NCBI GenBank assembly: GCA_016931115.1 | Contig: JAFGFM010000010.1 | Span: forward strand, 1-64,000 | Reading direction: 5' to 3' | From: Deltaproteobacteria bacterium | GTDB lineage: Bacteria; Desulfobacterota; DSM-4660; Desulfatiglandales; HGW-15 | Length of the DNA stretch: 64,000 nt | In this document: positions 39,815-49,897 of the stretch, piece after piece | How the letters are laid out: each line of letters opens with the position of its first letter | Position numbering within the stretch: position 1 is the stretch's first letter | The notes under the pieces: generated by a model | The model's input: only the letters and a program-made list of their open reading frames with translations | What the model was told of the DNA's origin: nothing | Database searches by the model: none | Made by a program: the position numbers and the translations under genes

Positions 39815-39892
39815 CTGATCATAGTACACGGATTTCTTTTTTGACTCCGGGCAATATCTGAAATATAATCAGACCCTAAACAGGGGAAAGAT

Positions 39893-40195
39893 ATGGAAGA
39901 GGAAGAATATCAGAAAAAACATACAAATCTGAAGATACTCAAAAGTGTCCAGGATTATCTGAAAACCGATACCACATCATCAGGGTCTGTTTTCCCTGTG
40001 AAGATACCTGATGAGCTCTTTTTACAGGTTCTCAGGCTTGATGGGCCAGAAGGTCTGGATCGCATTGTGCATTATATCTTTAAACTTGGGCTTTCCCTCT
40101 GGAATGAAAGGTTGTTTGACAGGGAATTTGGTTCTCCTGCTGCCCTGAACGAATTTATTGATATTATGAAAAGCCGGACAAAACAAGACAAGTAA
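39893..40195 (+). CDS. Hypothetical protein
   Basis: 100-aa ORF downstream of comEC with purine-rich upstream region. Confidence 0.5.
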   Translation: MEEEEYQKKHTNLKILKSVQDYLKTDTTSSGSVFPVKIPDELFLQVLRLDGPEGLDRIVHYIFKLGLSLWNERLFDREFGSPAALNEFIDIMKSRTKQDK

Positions 40196-40201
40196 TCTTT
40201 T

Positions 40202-40480
40202 TCATTCAATGCAATATAAAGGCTCCTGAATATGGGTGCCCCTGCATCTGGGGCACTTGCCCGGAGAATGGATTGTTGATCTTTCCCTGAAGACAAAACC
40301 ACAGCCAAGACATTCTGCAGGTGTGATTATAAACCGCTGGGGATATCTAACACTTTTTCTTACATGTTGGAGGTGGTCCAGTGCCTCCCGCATGGATAGG
40401 TGCAGCTTTGAGGAGATTTCCTGGATTGTGCATGTTTTTTCTGACAGGAGTTCAATTATTTCTTGTCTTTTTGTCGGCAT
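40202..40480 (-). CDS. HTH + Zn-ribbon predicted transcriptional regulator (COG3357-like)
   Basis: EIIELLSEKTCTIQEISSKLHLSMREALDHLQHV; CLGCGFVFRE..GKCPRCRGTHI. Confidence 0.75.
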   Translation of the reverse strand: MPTKRQEIIELLSEKTCTIQEISSKLHLSMREALDHLQHVRKSVRYPQRFIITPAECLGCGFVFRERSTIHSPGKCPRCRGTHIQEPLYCIE

Positions 40481-40612
40481 CAGCAGATTTTTTTTGCAAA
40501 AGATTGATATATAACTATTATCGGGTGTTATGCTAACTTTATTGGTGCATCAATTCAAGTTAATGTATATGATTTTCATTTTAAAAAATAAAGGTAAAAA
40601 GAGGTGATATTG

Positions 40613-41311
40613 ATGGCCGGAAGGGTATTAATTATTGAAGATGATGCAAAGATAAGAATGCTCTTAAAGGAATATCTTGAAGGAAATGGTTTTGAGGTTA
40701 TTACACTCTCTGATGGCAATAATGCATTGGACTTTATTAATGCCGAATCTCCTGACATCGTGATCCTTGATATTATGCTGCCAGGGAAAAACGGTCTTGA
40801 AGTACTTAAGGAGATACGCCAGAAAAACAGCATCCCGGTTGTTATGCTTACAGCAAAGGGTGAAGATGCAGATCGTATAGTAGGCCTTGAGCTGGGGGCA
40901 GATGATTATCTGCCAAAGCCATTTAATCCCAGAGAGCTACTTGCGCGCATGAGGGCGGTCATGAGGCGTACTTTTCAGGATAGAGATACAGAGACTGACC
41001 CGGATAGCCTGATTATTGCAGGGGGTATTGTCCTGAACAGGGCAAATCAGACCGCTATGCTTGAGGAAGAAGAGATTGAACTGTCTTCAACTGAATACAA
41101 GATTCTTGAGGTTTTGATGACCAATACCAACGTGATATTGAACAGGGATCAGATTATGAATTATGCAAGGGGAAGGGATTTTATGGCCTTTGACAGGAGT
41201 ATTGATGTCCATATCAGCAAGCTCAGGTCAAAACTTGAGAAAAACTCCGGGTCGCCCAGAAGAATAAAAACCATCTGGGGATCCGGTTATATGTTTGTGG
41301 ATCAAAAATGA
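40613..41311 (+). CDS. OmpR/PhoB-family response regulator
   Basis: VLIIEDDAKIRMLL, DIVILDIMLPGKNG, VVMLTAKGE, winged-helix SIDVHISKLRSKLE..KTIWGSGYMF. Confidence 0.95.
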   Translation: MAGRVLIIEDDAKIRMLLKEYLEGNGFEVITLSDGNNALDFINAESPDIVILDIMLPGKNGLEVLKEIRQKNSIPVVMLTAKGEDADRIVGLELGADDYLPKPFNPRELLARMRAVMRRTFQDRDTETDPDSLIIAGGIVLNRANQTAMLEEEEIELSSTEYKILEVLMTNTNVILNRDQIMNYARGRDFMAFDRSIDVHISKLRSKLEKNSGSPRRIKTIWGSGYMFVDQK

Positions 41312-42723
41312 GACCTCCAAAATTATATATAAAGTTCTTTCTCTCCTTTACCTTTATGCTGATAATTACGCTGCTGATGATTTACGGGCTGCACATGAAA
41401 ACAGAGGTAAGGGCAAGGAATCGTTATATCAGAGAGCAGGTCAGGCTTTATACAATTGAAAGGGTAATCCTTTTAACTGAATTGATTGGGGAAAAAATCA
41501 GGTCTGAATCGTATGATATACCGGATAAAATTATAAATGATGATATGCAGGCCTTTTTAAACAATCTTGCAAAGCTTAACACAGCGAAAATATGGCTCAC
41601 AAGTAATAATAACCTGCTGTTAAAGTCCTTTGAGGGTGAAATACCGGCTGGCCTGTCATCCCTTACGGATGAGAACAGATTTGTAAGCGATGATATAACA
41701 CTTTATCATGGGTTTAATTCGACCCGTGATATTTATGTGATATCTTCTGTAAAGACTTCTGCCAGTGTAAATATGCTTTTCCATGTAATATTTGGTGAAA
41801 GGCGGGGCGGAGAAAGAGAGGGAACAGGTTTTATATTTGGTCTGGCAGGGATAGGGATTATTATACCGATCCTTGTAATTCCCATCTCAAGGTTTATTAC
41901 GGAAAGGGTAAAGGAACTCAAACAGTCAGCCCTGCGCATTGCTTCAGGCGACCTGGCACACAGGATAGATATCAAGGGTCGTGATGAGATAGGGGAACTC
42001 GGTGCCGCATTCAATCAGATGGCAGACAAGGTCGAAAGGATGATAGTTGGAGGAAAGGACTTAACCGCCCTTGTCTCCCATGAACTCAGGACGCCACTTA
42101 CAAGGATCAGGATAGCGGAGGAAATATTACGGGAAAAGCTGGAAAATGAGAAGCCGGAAATATATTTAAGACATTTAAATGATATCAGCGAAGATGTCGA
42201 ATTTCTTAATAAATTGATCGGAAGGATACTTGAACTTTCAAAAATAGATATGCTTGGGGCGCGGTTTGAGATGCAACCATTTGATATCAGACAATTAATC
42301 CTTGATCTGATCCAGCAGCTCAAACCTATTGTTGACCGGAAACACCTCTATGTGTATACTGATTTCTCATTGATCAACGGGTTTATTGGAAACAGAAATG
42401 CATTAAGTACTGCCTTTTTAAATATACTTGATAATGCAGTGAAATATACTGCCCCTGATGGCCGGATTTATGCATCGCTTTTCCAGGAAGATAAAAGAGT
42501 GGTGCTGAGTGTTGTGAACACCTATAAAAAACTCGATGAAGAGGATTTACTCAGGATTTTTGAACCATTTCAGCGGGCTGGGGATTCTGATACATCAGGT
42601 TCAGGGCTGGGCCTGGCCATTACTCAAAAGATTGTAGAAAGACATGGTGGTCTTGTAAGGGCATATAATTCAGACAGGGGTTTTGAAATCAGGATAACGC
42701 TGCCTGTACATTGTCATCAGTAA
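41308..42723 (+). CDS. HAMP-domain sensor histidine kinase
   Basis: LVSHELRTPLTRIRIAEEIL, ILDNAVKYTAPDG, GSGLGLAITQKIVERHGG; ATGA overlap with regulator. Confidence 0.95.
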   Translation: MRPPKLYIKFFLSFTFMLIITLLMIYGLHMKTEVRARNRYIREQVRLYTIERVILLTELIGEKIRSESYDIPDKIINDDMQAFLNNLAKLNTAKIWLTSNNNLLLKSFEGEIPAGLSSLTDENRFVSDDITLYHGFNSTRDIYVISSVKTSASVNMLFHVIFGERRGGEREGTGFIFGLAGIGIIIPILVIPISRFITERVKELKQSALRIASGDLAHRIDIKGRDEIGELGAAFNQMADKVERMIVGGKDLTALVSHELRTPLTRIRIAEEILREKLENEKPEIYLRHLNDISEDVEFLNKLIGRILELSKIDMLGARFEMQPFDIRQLILDLIQQLKPIVDRKHLYVYTDFSLINGFIGNRNALSTAFLNILDNAVKYTAPDGRIYASLFQEDKRVVLSVVNTYKKLDEEDLLRIFEPFQRAGDSDTSGSGLGLAITQKIVERHGGLVRAYNSDRGFEIRITLPVHCHQ

Positions 42724-42783
42724 AAATGTCCGGTGCACCTGGTTGCCCGATTGGTAAATGATTAAATAATTTGAATAAAAAAC

Positions 42784-42812
42784 TTGACATATTATGGTTG
42801 TTGATTTAATAA
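42784..42812 (+). promoter_or_regulatory. Sigma70-like promoter upstream of rplM
   Basis: TTGACA-N17-TAATAA. Confidence 0.5.
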
Positions 42813-42849
42813 ATTCGTTTTTTGAATTTACATTCAGGATAGATAAAAA

Positions 42850-43278
42850 ATGAAGACATATGTTGCCAAAGAACAGGAAATAGAAAAGAAATGGTACCTT
42901 GTAGATGCACAGGACATGATACTTGGTCGTCTGGCCAGTCAGATTGCCTCGCGTCTTCGGGGAAAACACAAGCCGATTTTTACTCCCCATGCTGATACCG
43001 GTGATTTTGTAGTTGTCATCAATGCCGAGAAGGTCTCTCTTACAGGCAATAAATGGGATAATAAAATATATTATCATCACTCCGGGTATATGGGAGGGCT
43101 CAAGCAGATCTCTGCCAAAAAACTAATTGAAAAGAAACCTGATCAGGTTCTTTATATGGCTGTAAAAAGGATGCTCCCAAAGAACAGCCTGGGAAGGCGA
43201 CAGTTAAAAAAGCTTAAAATATATGCAGGTTCTGAACATCCACATGTTGCCCAGAATCCTCAATTGTTAAAGATGTAG
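42850..43278 (+). CDS. rplM: 50S ribosomal protein L13
   Basis: [50 protein letters not shown]. Confidence 0.98.
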   Translation: MKTYVAKEQEIEKKWYLVDAQDMILGRLASQIASRLRGKHKPIFTPHADTGDFVVVINAEKVSLTGNKWDNKIYYHHSGYMGGLKQISAKKLIEKKPDQVLYMAVKRMLPKNSLGRRQLKKLKIYAGSEHPHVAQNPQLLKM

Positions 43279-43287
43279 GAGGTCTTA

Positions 43288-43680
43288 ATGGCTCAAGACT
43301 TATGGCATGCCGTTGGTAAAAGAAAGACTTCGATCGCCCGTGTATGGTTAAGGCCGGGTAGCGGAGTTATTACAGTAAATGATATGGCTCTGGATAAATA
43401 TATCACAAGAGAGTCAGGTGTTGAGGTAGTAAAACAGCCCCTTGAAATTACCGAGACGATCAACAAATATGATATAAATGTGAATGTAAAAGGTGGCGGG
43501 GTCATCGGGCAGGCAGGGGCTATCAGGCATGGCATCAGCAGAGTTCTGGTAACCATCAACCCTGAGTTTCGCCCGGCCCTGAAAAAGGCCGAACTGCTTA
43601 CAAGGGATCCGAGAATGAAGGAAAGGAAAAAATACGGTCAGCGCGGAGCAAGGGCCCGTTACCAGTATTCAAAACGTTAA
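43288..43680 (+). CDS. rpsI: 30S ribosomal protein S9
   Basis: GKRKTSIARVWLRPGSGVITVN, GQAGAIRHGISRVL, RDPRMKERKKYGQRGARARYQYSKR. Confidence 0.98.
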   Translation: MAQDLWHAVGKRKTSIARVWLRPGSGVITVNDMALDKYITRESGVEVVKQPLEITETINKYDINVNVKGGGVIGQAGAIRHGISRVLVTINPEFRPALKKAELLTRDPRMKERKKYGQRGARARYQYSKR

Positions 43681-43728
43681 TACGTTTTCCTGCCTCATTA
43701 TTCATATTTTATTCTGATTGGTAACCTT

Positions 43729-43759
43729 AAAAAGGAAGCTGGTATGGCTTCCTTTTTTT
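43729..43759 (+). terminator. Rho-independent terminator after rpsI
   Basis: AAAAAGGAAGC-tggtatg-GCTTCCTTTTTTT. Confidence 0.8.
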
Positions 43760-43782
43760 ATTTACTGTTACTGGAAATCAGC

Positions 43783-44532
43783 GTGGGCGAAGAAAAAAAC
43801 ATAAGAATTATCCTTCAGTATGAGGGGTGCAATTACCATGGCTGGCAGCGTCAGAAGAATGGCGTCTCAATCCAGGGGGTCATAGAGGAAAAGCTTGCTC
43901 GGATATTCGGAAGACAAATAACCCTTCACGGGTCGGGCAGAACCGATGCAGGGGTGCATGCATTATATCAGGTTGCAAATTTTTTTTCAGACACATCAAT
44001 CCCGCCAGAGTCAATTAAAAATGCCCTCAATTCACTTCTTCCTGATGATATATATGTAAAAAAGGCTGAATATACCGTGCCTGAATTCCACTCAAGGTAC
44101 AGTGTAAAAAGAAAGACCTATGAATACAGGATATTGAACACTAAAGAAAGAGAGATTTTTTTAAGAAGATATATATGGCATTTAAAAGGGACTCTTGATT
44201 TTATTGCGATGAGAAAATGTCTTGCCATGATAATAGGGGTTCACGATTTTTCATCCTTCAGATCATCGGGGAGCTCCAATATCAATCCTGTAAGGGAGAT
44301 GTTCAGGGCTGAGCTTTCAGAAAGAGATCAGGATGGAACCATCAGATTGACTTTCGAGGCCAGTGGGTTTTTAAGACATATGGTAAGAAACCTTGTTGGT
44401 ACAATTGTTGATGCAGGGAAGGGGAAAATTACAGATGTCGAATTTAAAGAAATCCTGGATGCGCATGACAGGAAGAGGGCAGGGGCAAGGGCCCCGGCCC
44501 AGGGGTTATTTTTAAAAATGGTAGAGTATTAG
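43783..44532 (+). CDS. truA: tRNA pseudouridine(38-40) synthase
   Basis: LQYEGCNYHGWQRQKNGVSIQGVIEEKL, GSGRTDAGVHALYQVANF, FLRHMVRNLVGTIVDAGKGK; GTG start at 43783 preferred over ORF-track 43744. Confidence 0.95.
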   Translation: MGEEKNIRIILQYEGCNYHGWQRQKNGVSIQGVIEEKLARIFGRQITLHGSGRTDAGVHALYQVANFFSDTSIPPESIKNALNSLLPDDIYVKKAEYTVPEFHSRYSVKRKTYEYRILNTKEREIFLRRYIWHLKGTLDFIAMRKCLAMIIGVHDFSSFRSSGSSNINPVREMFRAELSERDQDGTIRLTFEASGFLRHMVRNLVGTIVDAGKGKITDVEFKEILDAHDRKRAGARAPAQGLFLKMVEY

Positions 44533-44543
44533 GCCTTTTATTT

Positions 44544-45554
44544 TCAATCCCATACACCCGGGATATATGACTTGCACCTTGGGCAGTGGCCATTTTTCAT
44601 GTTATTGAAGTTTACTGTAAAACCGTACCGGTCTATCAGCAGATTACCACAATTGTGGCAGCATGTCTTTTCACCTTCATCCCCCGGCATATTACCTGTA
44701 TAAACATACCTGAGCCCGGCGCTGTAACCTATCTGTTTTGCCCTTACAAGGGTGTCATAGGGCGTGGGCGGTATGTTATTCATCCTGTAAGAAGGATGGA
44801 ATTTGCTTATATGCCATGGGATATCAGCATTCTGGGCCTTGATAAACTCAGCAAGTTTTGTAAGCTCTTCCTCTGAATCATTTAATCCGGGTATCAGTAA
44901 TGTTGTTATCTCTATCCATATCCCCATTTTTGCCATTCTTTTTATGGTGTTAAGTACCGGTTCAAGCCTTGCGCCGCATTGCTTCCTGTAGAAATCATCA
45001 CTAAATGCCTTAAGGTCAATGTTTGCACCATTAAGGTATCCTGAGAGCTCATCAAGACATTTTTCAGTCATATATCCATTTGTAATAAATACATTTTTCA
45101 GACCCTTTGAAGTGGCGATAACCGCGGTTTCTTTTGCAAGTTCAAAGAAAATTGTAGGTTCCGTATATGTATATGCAATCGTCTCTGCATTTATCTTCAG
45201 TGCCTCATTGACTATATCTTCTGGTGAGATCCTTTCACCTGATAATACCTTGCTGTTAACCGGCATCTGTGAGATATCGCTGTTCTGGCAGAAGCTGCAT
45301 CTCAGGTTGCATCCCGGGGTTGCTATGGAGTAGGAACCACTCCCGGGAAGAAAATGGAATAACGGCTTTTTTTCAATAGGATCAAGATGCCGTGTAATAA
45401 CCCTGTCATAAACCAGTGTATAGAGAACCCCGCCTTTATTTTCCCTGACCCCGCATATACCTTTCGAATTATCAGGGATATGGCAATTATGATTACATAA
45501 ATTACATATGACTTTATTATCTGAAATCTTTTCATAAAGTAGCGCCTCTTTCAT
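44544..45554 (-). CDS. amrS: AmmeMemoRadiSam system radical SAM enzyme
   Basis: CNLCNHNCHIPDNSKGICGVRENKGGVLYTLVY, TPGCNLRCSFCQNSDIS, AYTYTEPTIFFE, C-terminal CHNCGNLLIDRYGF. Confidence 0.95.
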   Translation of the reverse strand: MKEALLYEKISDNKVICNLCNHNCHIPDNSKGICGVRENKGGVLYTLVYDRVITRHLDPIEKKPLFHFLPGSGSYSIATPGCNLRCSFCQNSDISQMPVNSKVLSGERISPEDIVNEALKINAETIAYTYTEPTIFFELAKETAVIATSKGLKNVFITNGYMTEKCLDELSGYLNGANIDLKAFSDDFYRKQCGARLEPVLNTIKRMAKMGIWIEITTLLIPGLNDSEEELTKLAEFIKAQNADIPWHISKFHPSYRMNNIPPTPYDTLVRAKQIGYSAGLRYVYTGNMPGDEGEKTCCHNCGNLLIDRYGFTVNFNNMKNGHCPRCKSYIPGVWD

Positions 45555-45574
45555 TATTTTAGTACCTCCATCTT

Positions 45575-46339
45575 TTATTTACTGTGACTGATATGTACCC
45601 CTTCTATTACAGGCCTTTCTGCCCCTTTGATCTTTTCCTTTAAAAAAAGGTTATCGGTTTTATATCGATAGTTTAATGTTACATAGATACCGATCAGATA
45701 ACCAAATGGCAGATAACTGATACCGGATATCAGGGGTTTAACGGTTTTCCTGAAAGAGCCCGCAAACAGAGGCAGGCTTTTCCATCGTATCTGGACCGGG
45801 CCATAAACCCTGCTCAGCGCTCTTTTTATCTCCCATATACTGTAGGTCTTTATCCCTGAAAACAGGCCTTTTCTGAAGATACCTCTTATCTTCTCCCAGC
45901 GAATATAACAGGAGATGCTGTTGAAAAAGAGAATAAATACACCCCTTTTGGCAACTCTGCCCGCCTCCTCCAGTACCGGAAGCGGATCATCCAGAAACTC
46001 AAGGGTGTTTATAAGAAAGGCAAGATCAAATTCATTATCTTCATATGGAAGATCCTCTGCATAGGCCTTTTTCAGTTCACACCTGTCACCAAGCCGATTT
46101 TTTGCAAGGTTAAGCATATAGGGTGATGCATCTACGCCTGTGAGGTCCATGCCGTGTCTGCCTGCAACATAAAGATGGTTCCCTGATCCACAGCCAATAT
46201 CAATAACCCTTTCATGCTTGAAGGGTCTGAGGGTTTCAGATATCATATGCTCAAGAAAAAAATCCATGTGAAGACCTTTAGGTGAGCTGCACCATTCTTC
46301 ATAGGCCTTTGCGAGTTGGATATCAAAAATAATTCCCAT
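45575..46339 (-). CDS. Class I SAM-dependent methyltransferase
   Basis: VIDIGCGSGNHLYVAGRHGMDLTGVDASPYML, EDLPYEDNEFDLAFLINTLEFLDDPLPVLEEAGRV. Confidence 0.9.
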   Translation of the reverse strand: MGIIFDIQLAKAYEEWCSSPKGLHMDFFLEHMISETLRPFKHERVIDIGCGSGNHLYVAGRHGMDLTGVDASPYMLNLAKNRLGDRCELKKAYAEDLPYEDNEFDLAFLINTLEFLDDPLPVLEEAGRVAKRGVFILFFNSISCYIRWEKIRGIFRKGLFSGIKTYSIWEIKRALSRVYGPVQIRWKSLPLFAGSFRKTVKPLISGISYLPFGYLIGIYVTLNYRYKTDNLFLKEKIKGAERPVIEGVHISHSK

Positions 46340-46465
46340 ATGTGAAACCTGAAGATGTCAAAACATGTTTATCTGTTTACCGGCTGGGTAAAGGGTCAAT
46401 CCAATTAAACAGATGAAGATTAACCAAAATATGCAGGCAAGTCAAATATTGTTATGCAGATAACC

Positions 46466-48157
46466 CTAGCCATTAATCATCCTTATCCTTTCAAAGGCAG
46501 GCTTAAACTCTTTCCACATTTGAAGGCCTATCCTGTTCTGGGTATCCTTAATCTCATCAAGTGTCTCTTTTTCAGTAAGGGGGTTAATAAGAACGGCACG
46601 CAGTACCACTATATTCTGGGGACGATAGATTGTTGATTCAAGGGTTGTTCTTGAAACAAATGTAGTATCGTCTTTTCTTAAGGCCCTGTGAAGCTTTATA
46701 TTCAGGCTATTGATCAGCCGGTTGGTTTTTTGTATCCTGGTTTCTGTCTTTTTTTCTTTTTTTCCGCTTTGTGTCCTGCTTTTTTTCCAGATCACTATCT
46801 GGTTTTGTACCTGTTCAGGTATGAAACGGTAATTCAGTATGAAAAGATCAGGGTTGTTCAGGGTTTCAAAATTGCCGCACGAGTCAAGTATCTCTTTAAA
46901 ATAATCTGTTGAATTCCTCGCATGCCTGAAAAGCAGGCCGTATCCCTTGCTGCCTATAATCTTAAGCGAGGCCCAGGGTTTCAGGCATGCAAAAGGCCGT
47001 GATCCTTCAAGCGTAAATCTGCCTGTATCAACAGAGTTTTTTCTTATTATATATCTTGAGGAGTGCTTGATATAACCCAGGTCCTTTTCGCTTTTAAAAA
47101 TGGCAAGCCCCATACTTGCAGGACAATATAGGAGTTTATGAGAGTCAAAGGCCACAGAGTCGGCTTTTTCTATACCTTTAAAAACCGGCCTGTATTCATC
47201 TGCGAGCAGGGCGGGCCCTCCCCAGCTTGCATCAACATGGAAATGGGTGGATGATTCCTGTGATATCTCTGCCAGGGCTTCCAGGTCATCGATGTTTCCG
47301 GTTTCAGTGGTGCCGGCAATGCCTATTATAGATATGATTTTTGTACGGTCCTTACCCTTGCTTTTATTGAATTTCTTTACCCTGAGCAGCAGCTTTTTAA
47401 TGTCTATGCGGTTATTCATATCAACAGGGATGTTTATTACATTTGATTCACCTATCCCAAGGATATTGGCCGCCTTTGTTATAGAATAATGTCCCCTCGT
47501 TGATACGAGGATTACCCCCCTGGAATAACCATAATGCCTGAGTGCACTCACTGCACCCGCTACCCTGAAACCGGGGAAATCACCATCTGGAGGAAATGCC
47601 TTTTCTCTTGCAACCATAAGGGCTGTTACATTTGAAAGGGTGCCATCAGATGTTACATTGCCCAGGGATACCTTTGGGTTATGAATGTTTTTTTCATAAA
47701 AATTCGGTTTTTTATTAAAGATAAGGTTATGCACCCACGCCACAAGTTCCCTTTCCACAAAGCTTGAGGCCCTTGCTGTTTCAATCTTTACCTGGTTCTG
47801 GTTCAAAGCTGCAATGATCATCTCAAGCAGTATCATGAAATATGGGACGGCGCTTGTCATATGCCCGATATAATATGGATTGCCCACCTTTACAGAGTGG
47901 TCTATTACCTTTAATTTTATCTCGGAGAGGACATCTTTTATCAGTAGCGGGCTGTCAGGGATAGAGGTCTCACTAAAAATATTACTGAGGTCAGGTAGCG
48001 TTGCACTGCTGTGTATGCCACCTTTTTCCTGGAAAAAATCATGTATGAGTTCGAGCAGTTCATGGCCGAATTCAACGAACTTGTCAGGAGATTCCGGCAT
48101 GATGAAAAGCTTTTTAAGGTAATCAATGTTTGTTTTTATTTTTCTAATCTGATCCAT
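46466..48157 (-). CDS. Group II PLP-dependent decarboxylase (PanP/glutamate decarboxylase-like)
   Basis: GNVTSDGTLSNVTALMVAREKAFP, HFHVDASWGGPALLADEY, ADSVAFDSHKLLYCPASMGL. Confidence 0.85.
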   Translation of the reverse strand: MDQIRKIKTNIDYLKKLFIMPESPDKFVEFGHELLELIHDFFQEKGGIHSSATLPDLSNIFSETSIPDSPLLIKDVLSEIKLKVIDHSVKVGNPYYIGHMTSAVPYFMILLEMIIAALNQNQVKIETARASSFVERELVAWVHNLIFNKKPNFYEKNIHNPKVSLGNVTSDGTLSNVTALMVAREKAFPPDGDFPGFRVAGAVSALRHYGYSRGVILVSTRGHYSITKAANILGIGESNVINIPVDMNNRIDIKKLLLRVKKFNKSKGKDRTKIISIIGIAGTTETGNIDDLEALAEISQESSTHFHVDASWGGPALLADEYRPVFKGIEKADSVAFDSHKLLYCPASMGLAIFKSEKDLGYIKHSSRYIIRKNSVDTGRFTLEGSRPFACLKPWASLKIIGSKGYGLLFRHARNSTDYFKEILDSCGNFETLNNPDLFILNYRFIPEQVQNQIVIWKKSRTQSGKKEKKTETRIQKTNRLINSLNIKLHRALRKDDTTFVSRTTLESTIYRPQNIVVLRAVLINPLTEKETLDEIKDTQNRIGLQMWKEFKPAFERIRMING

Positions 48158-48226
48158 CTCTTTCTATATCCGTTATACTGCACTTGCCTTATTAGAAAAT
48201 GACACCTTTCATATGCCTGAAAGATA

Positions 48227-49828
48227 CTATTTCTGCAGTTCTTTTATATCCTCAAGTAGATAGGCCAGACGGTCAAGGGTCTCTTCACTAAGGTCATCTT
48301 CATTTTTCTTAAGGTGCTTTTTAAGGCTGTTTAATTCATTTTCAATATCAATAATACTGTTATGTGCCGGTTTAAAATAATCCTTGCGTGCCTCAGGAAC
48401 GGTGATCTTTTCACTTATCATTTCCCTTGGCTTGAGGATCAGTCTCTCCCTGTAAGAAGGGATATGGACCTCAAAACCAAAGTTGCTTCTCATCTTATCT
48501 GCAAATATCTCACTTGAACTCTGCTCCCCATGAATAACAAAAACCCTTGGTTTTGATTCCCTGAAATTACCTACCCAGTCAAGAAGATCATTCTGATCTG
48601 CATGGGCGGAAAAACCGCCTATGGTAAATACCTTTGCATTAACGTCGACACTCTCTCCGAATATCTTGACTGATCTGGCCCCGTCGACTATTTTCCTCCC
48701 GGTTGTTCCTTCAGCCTGATAACCTACTATAACAATGCTCGCCCCCTTTCTCCAGAGATTATGCTTGAGGTGGTGTTTGATCCTGCCCGCTGTACACATC
48801 CCGTTTCCGGCTATAACTATTGCAGATCCCGGAGAATTATTTATCGCCATTGATTCTTTTGTTGCGGAGGTAAAACGTAGATTCTGCATGTCAAAGGGAT
48901 CAAACCCCTCCTTGACTATGGCCATTGCCTCATCATCATAGTATTTCCTGTTCTTTCGGAATATCTGTGTAGCTTTAATGGCAAGGGGGCTGTCAAGATA
49001 TATGGGTATATGCGGAAGTTCGCCATTCCGTTGGAACTCGCCAAGGATATAAATTATTTCCTGTGTTCTTTCTACTGCGAAGGCAGGTATTATTACCTTT
49101 TCATTATTGGTCACCGCATGTTTGATTGCTACCAGAAGTTCTGCTTTGCTATCGTTAAAAGAGCGGTGCAACCTGTTTCCATAGGTGGATTCTATAAATA
49201 GATAATCAGCAGCAAAGATTTCAAAGGGGTCTTTTACTATCAACTGGTTTTGTTTTCCAATATCCCCGGAGAAGACGATCTTAATCTCCCCGCCATTTGT
49301 TTCCAGCCATAGTTCAAGTATGGAAGAGCCTAAAATATGTCCGGCATTTCTCAGCCTGGCCTTGATCCCCGGTTCCACCTGGATAATGTTATCCCTTTCA
49401 ACAGGAGAAAAAAGTCGTATGGCATCTTCTGCATCTTTTGTAATATACAGGGGCTCGATTCCAGACCTTGATTGTCTTTTATTTTTTTTGGTCTGCCATT
49501 CTGCATCCATTTCCTGGATATGGGCTGAATCCAGGAGCATTATTTCACATAATTCTGCTGTGGGTGGAGATGTAATTATCCTTCCTGAAAAGCCATCTTT
49601 TACAAGTTTGGGTATTCTACCGCTGTGATCTATATGCGCATGTGTCAGAAAGAGGGTGCTGATATCTTTTGGGTTAAAACCCCAGTCAGCCCAGTTACGG
49701 AGCTCCATCTTTTTATTGCCCTGAAATAGACCGCAGTCGACAAGTATTTTTTTACCCTCTGCGCTTTCCACCAGAAAACTGGAACCTGTTACTCCACCGG
49801 CACCGCCCATACAAGAAATCCTGATCAT
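48227..49828 (-). CDS. MBL-fold / beta-CASP RNA-processing hydrolase
   Basis: LFLTHAHIDHSGRIPKLVKDGF, IVFSGDIGKQNQLIVKDP, VIIPAFAVERTQEIIYIL, IGGFSAHADQNDLLDWV. Confidence 0.94.
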   Translation of the reverse strand: MIRISCMGGAGGVTGSSFLVESAEGKKILVDCGLFQGNKKMELRNWADWGFNPKDISTLFLTHAHIDHSGRIPKLVKDGFSGRIITSPPTAELCEIMLLDSAHIQEMDAEWQTKKNKRQSRSGIEPLYITKDAEDAIRLFSPVERDNIIQVEPGIKARLRNAGHILGSSILELWLETNGGEIKIVFSGDIGKQNQLIVKDPFEIFAADYLFIESTYGNRLHRSFNDSKAELLVAIKHAVTNNEKVIIPAFAVERTQEIIYILGEFQRNGELPHIPIYLDSPLAIKATQIFRKNRKYYDDEAMAIVKEGFDPFDMQNLRFTSATKESMAINNSPGSAIVIAGNGMCTAGRIKHHLKHNLWRKGASIVIVGYQAEGTTGRKIVDGARSVKIFGESVDVNAKVFTIGGFSAHADQNDLLDWVGNFRESKPRVFVIHGEQSSSEIFADKMRSNFGFEVHIPSYRERLILKPREMISEKITVPEARKDYFKPAHNSIIDIENELNSLKKHLKKNEDDLSEETLDRLAYLLEDIKELQK

Positions 49829-49897
49829 TATTCTTTCCTTTCTTTAATGTGTTAATCTGATTTTATACCAGTATTGAGACCGATTTTTTAACCCGGT

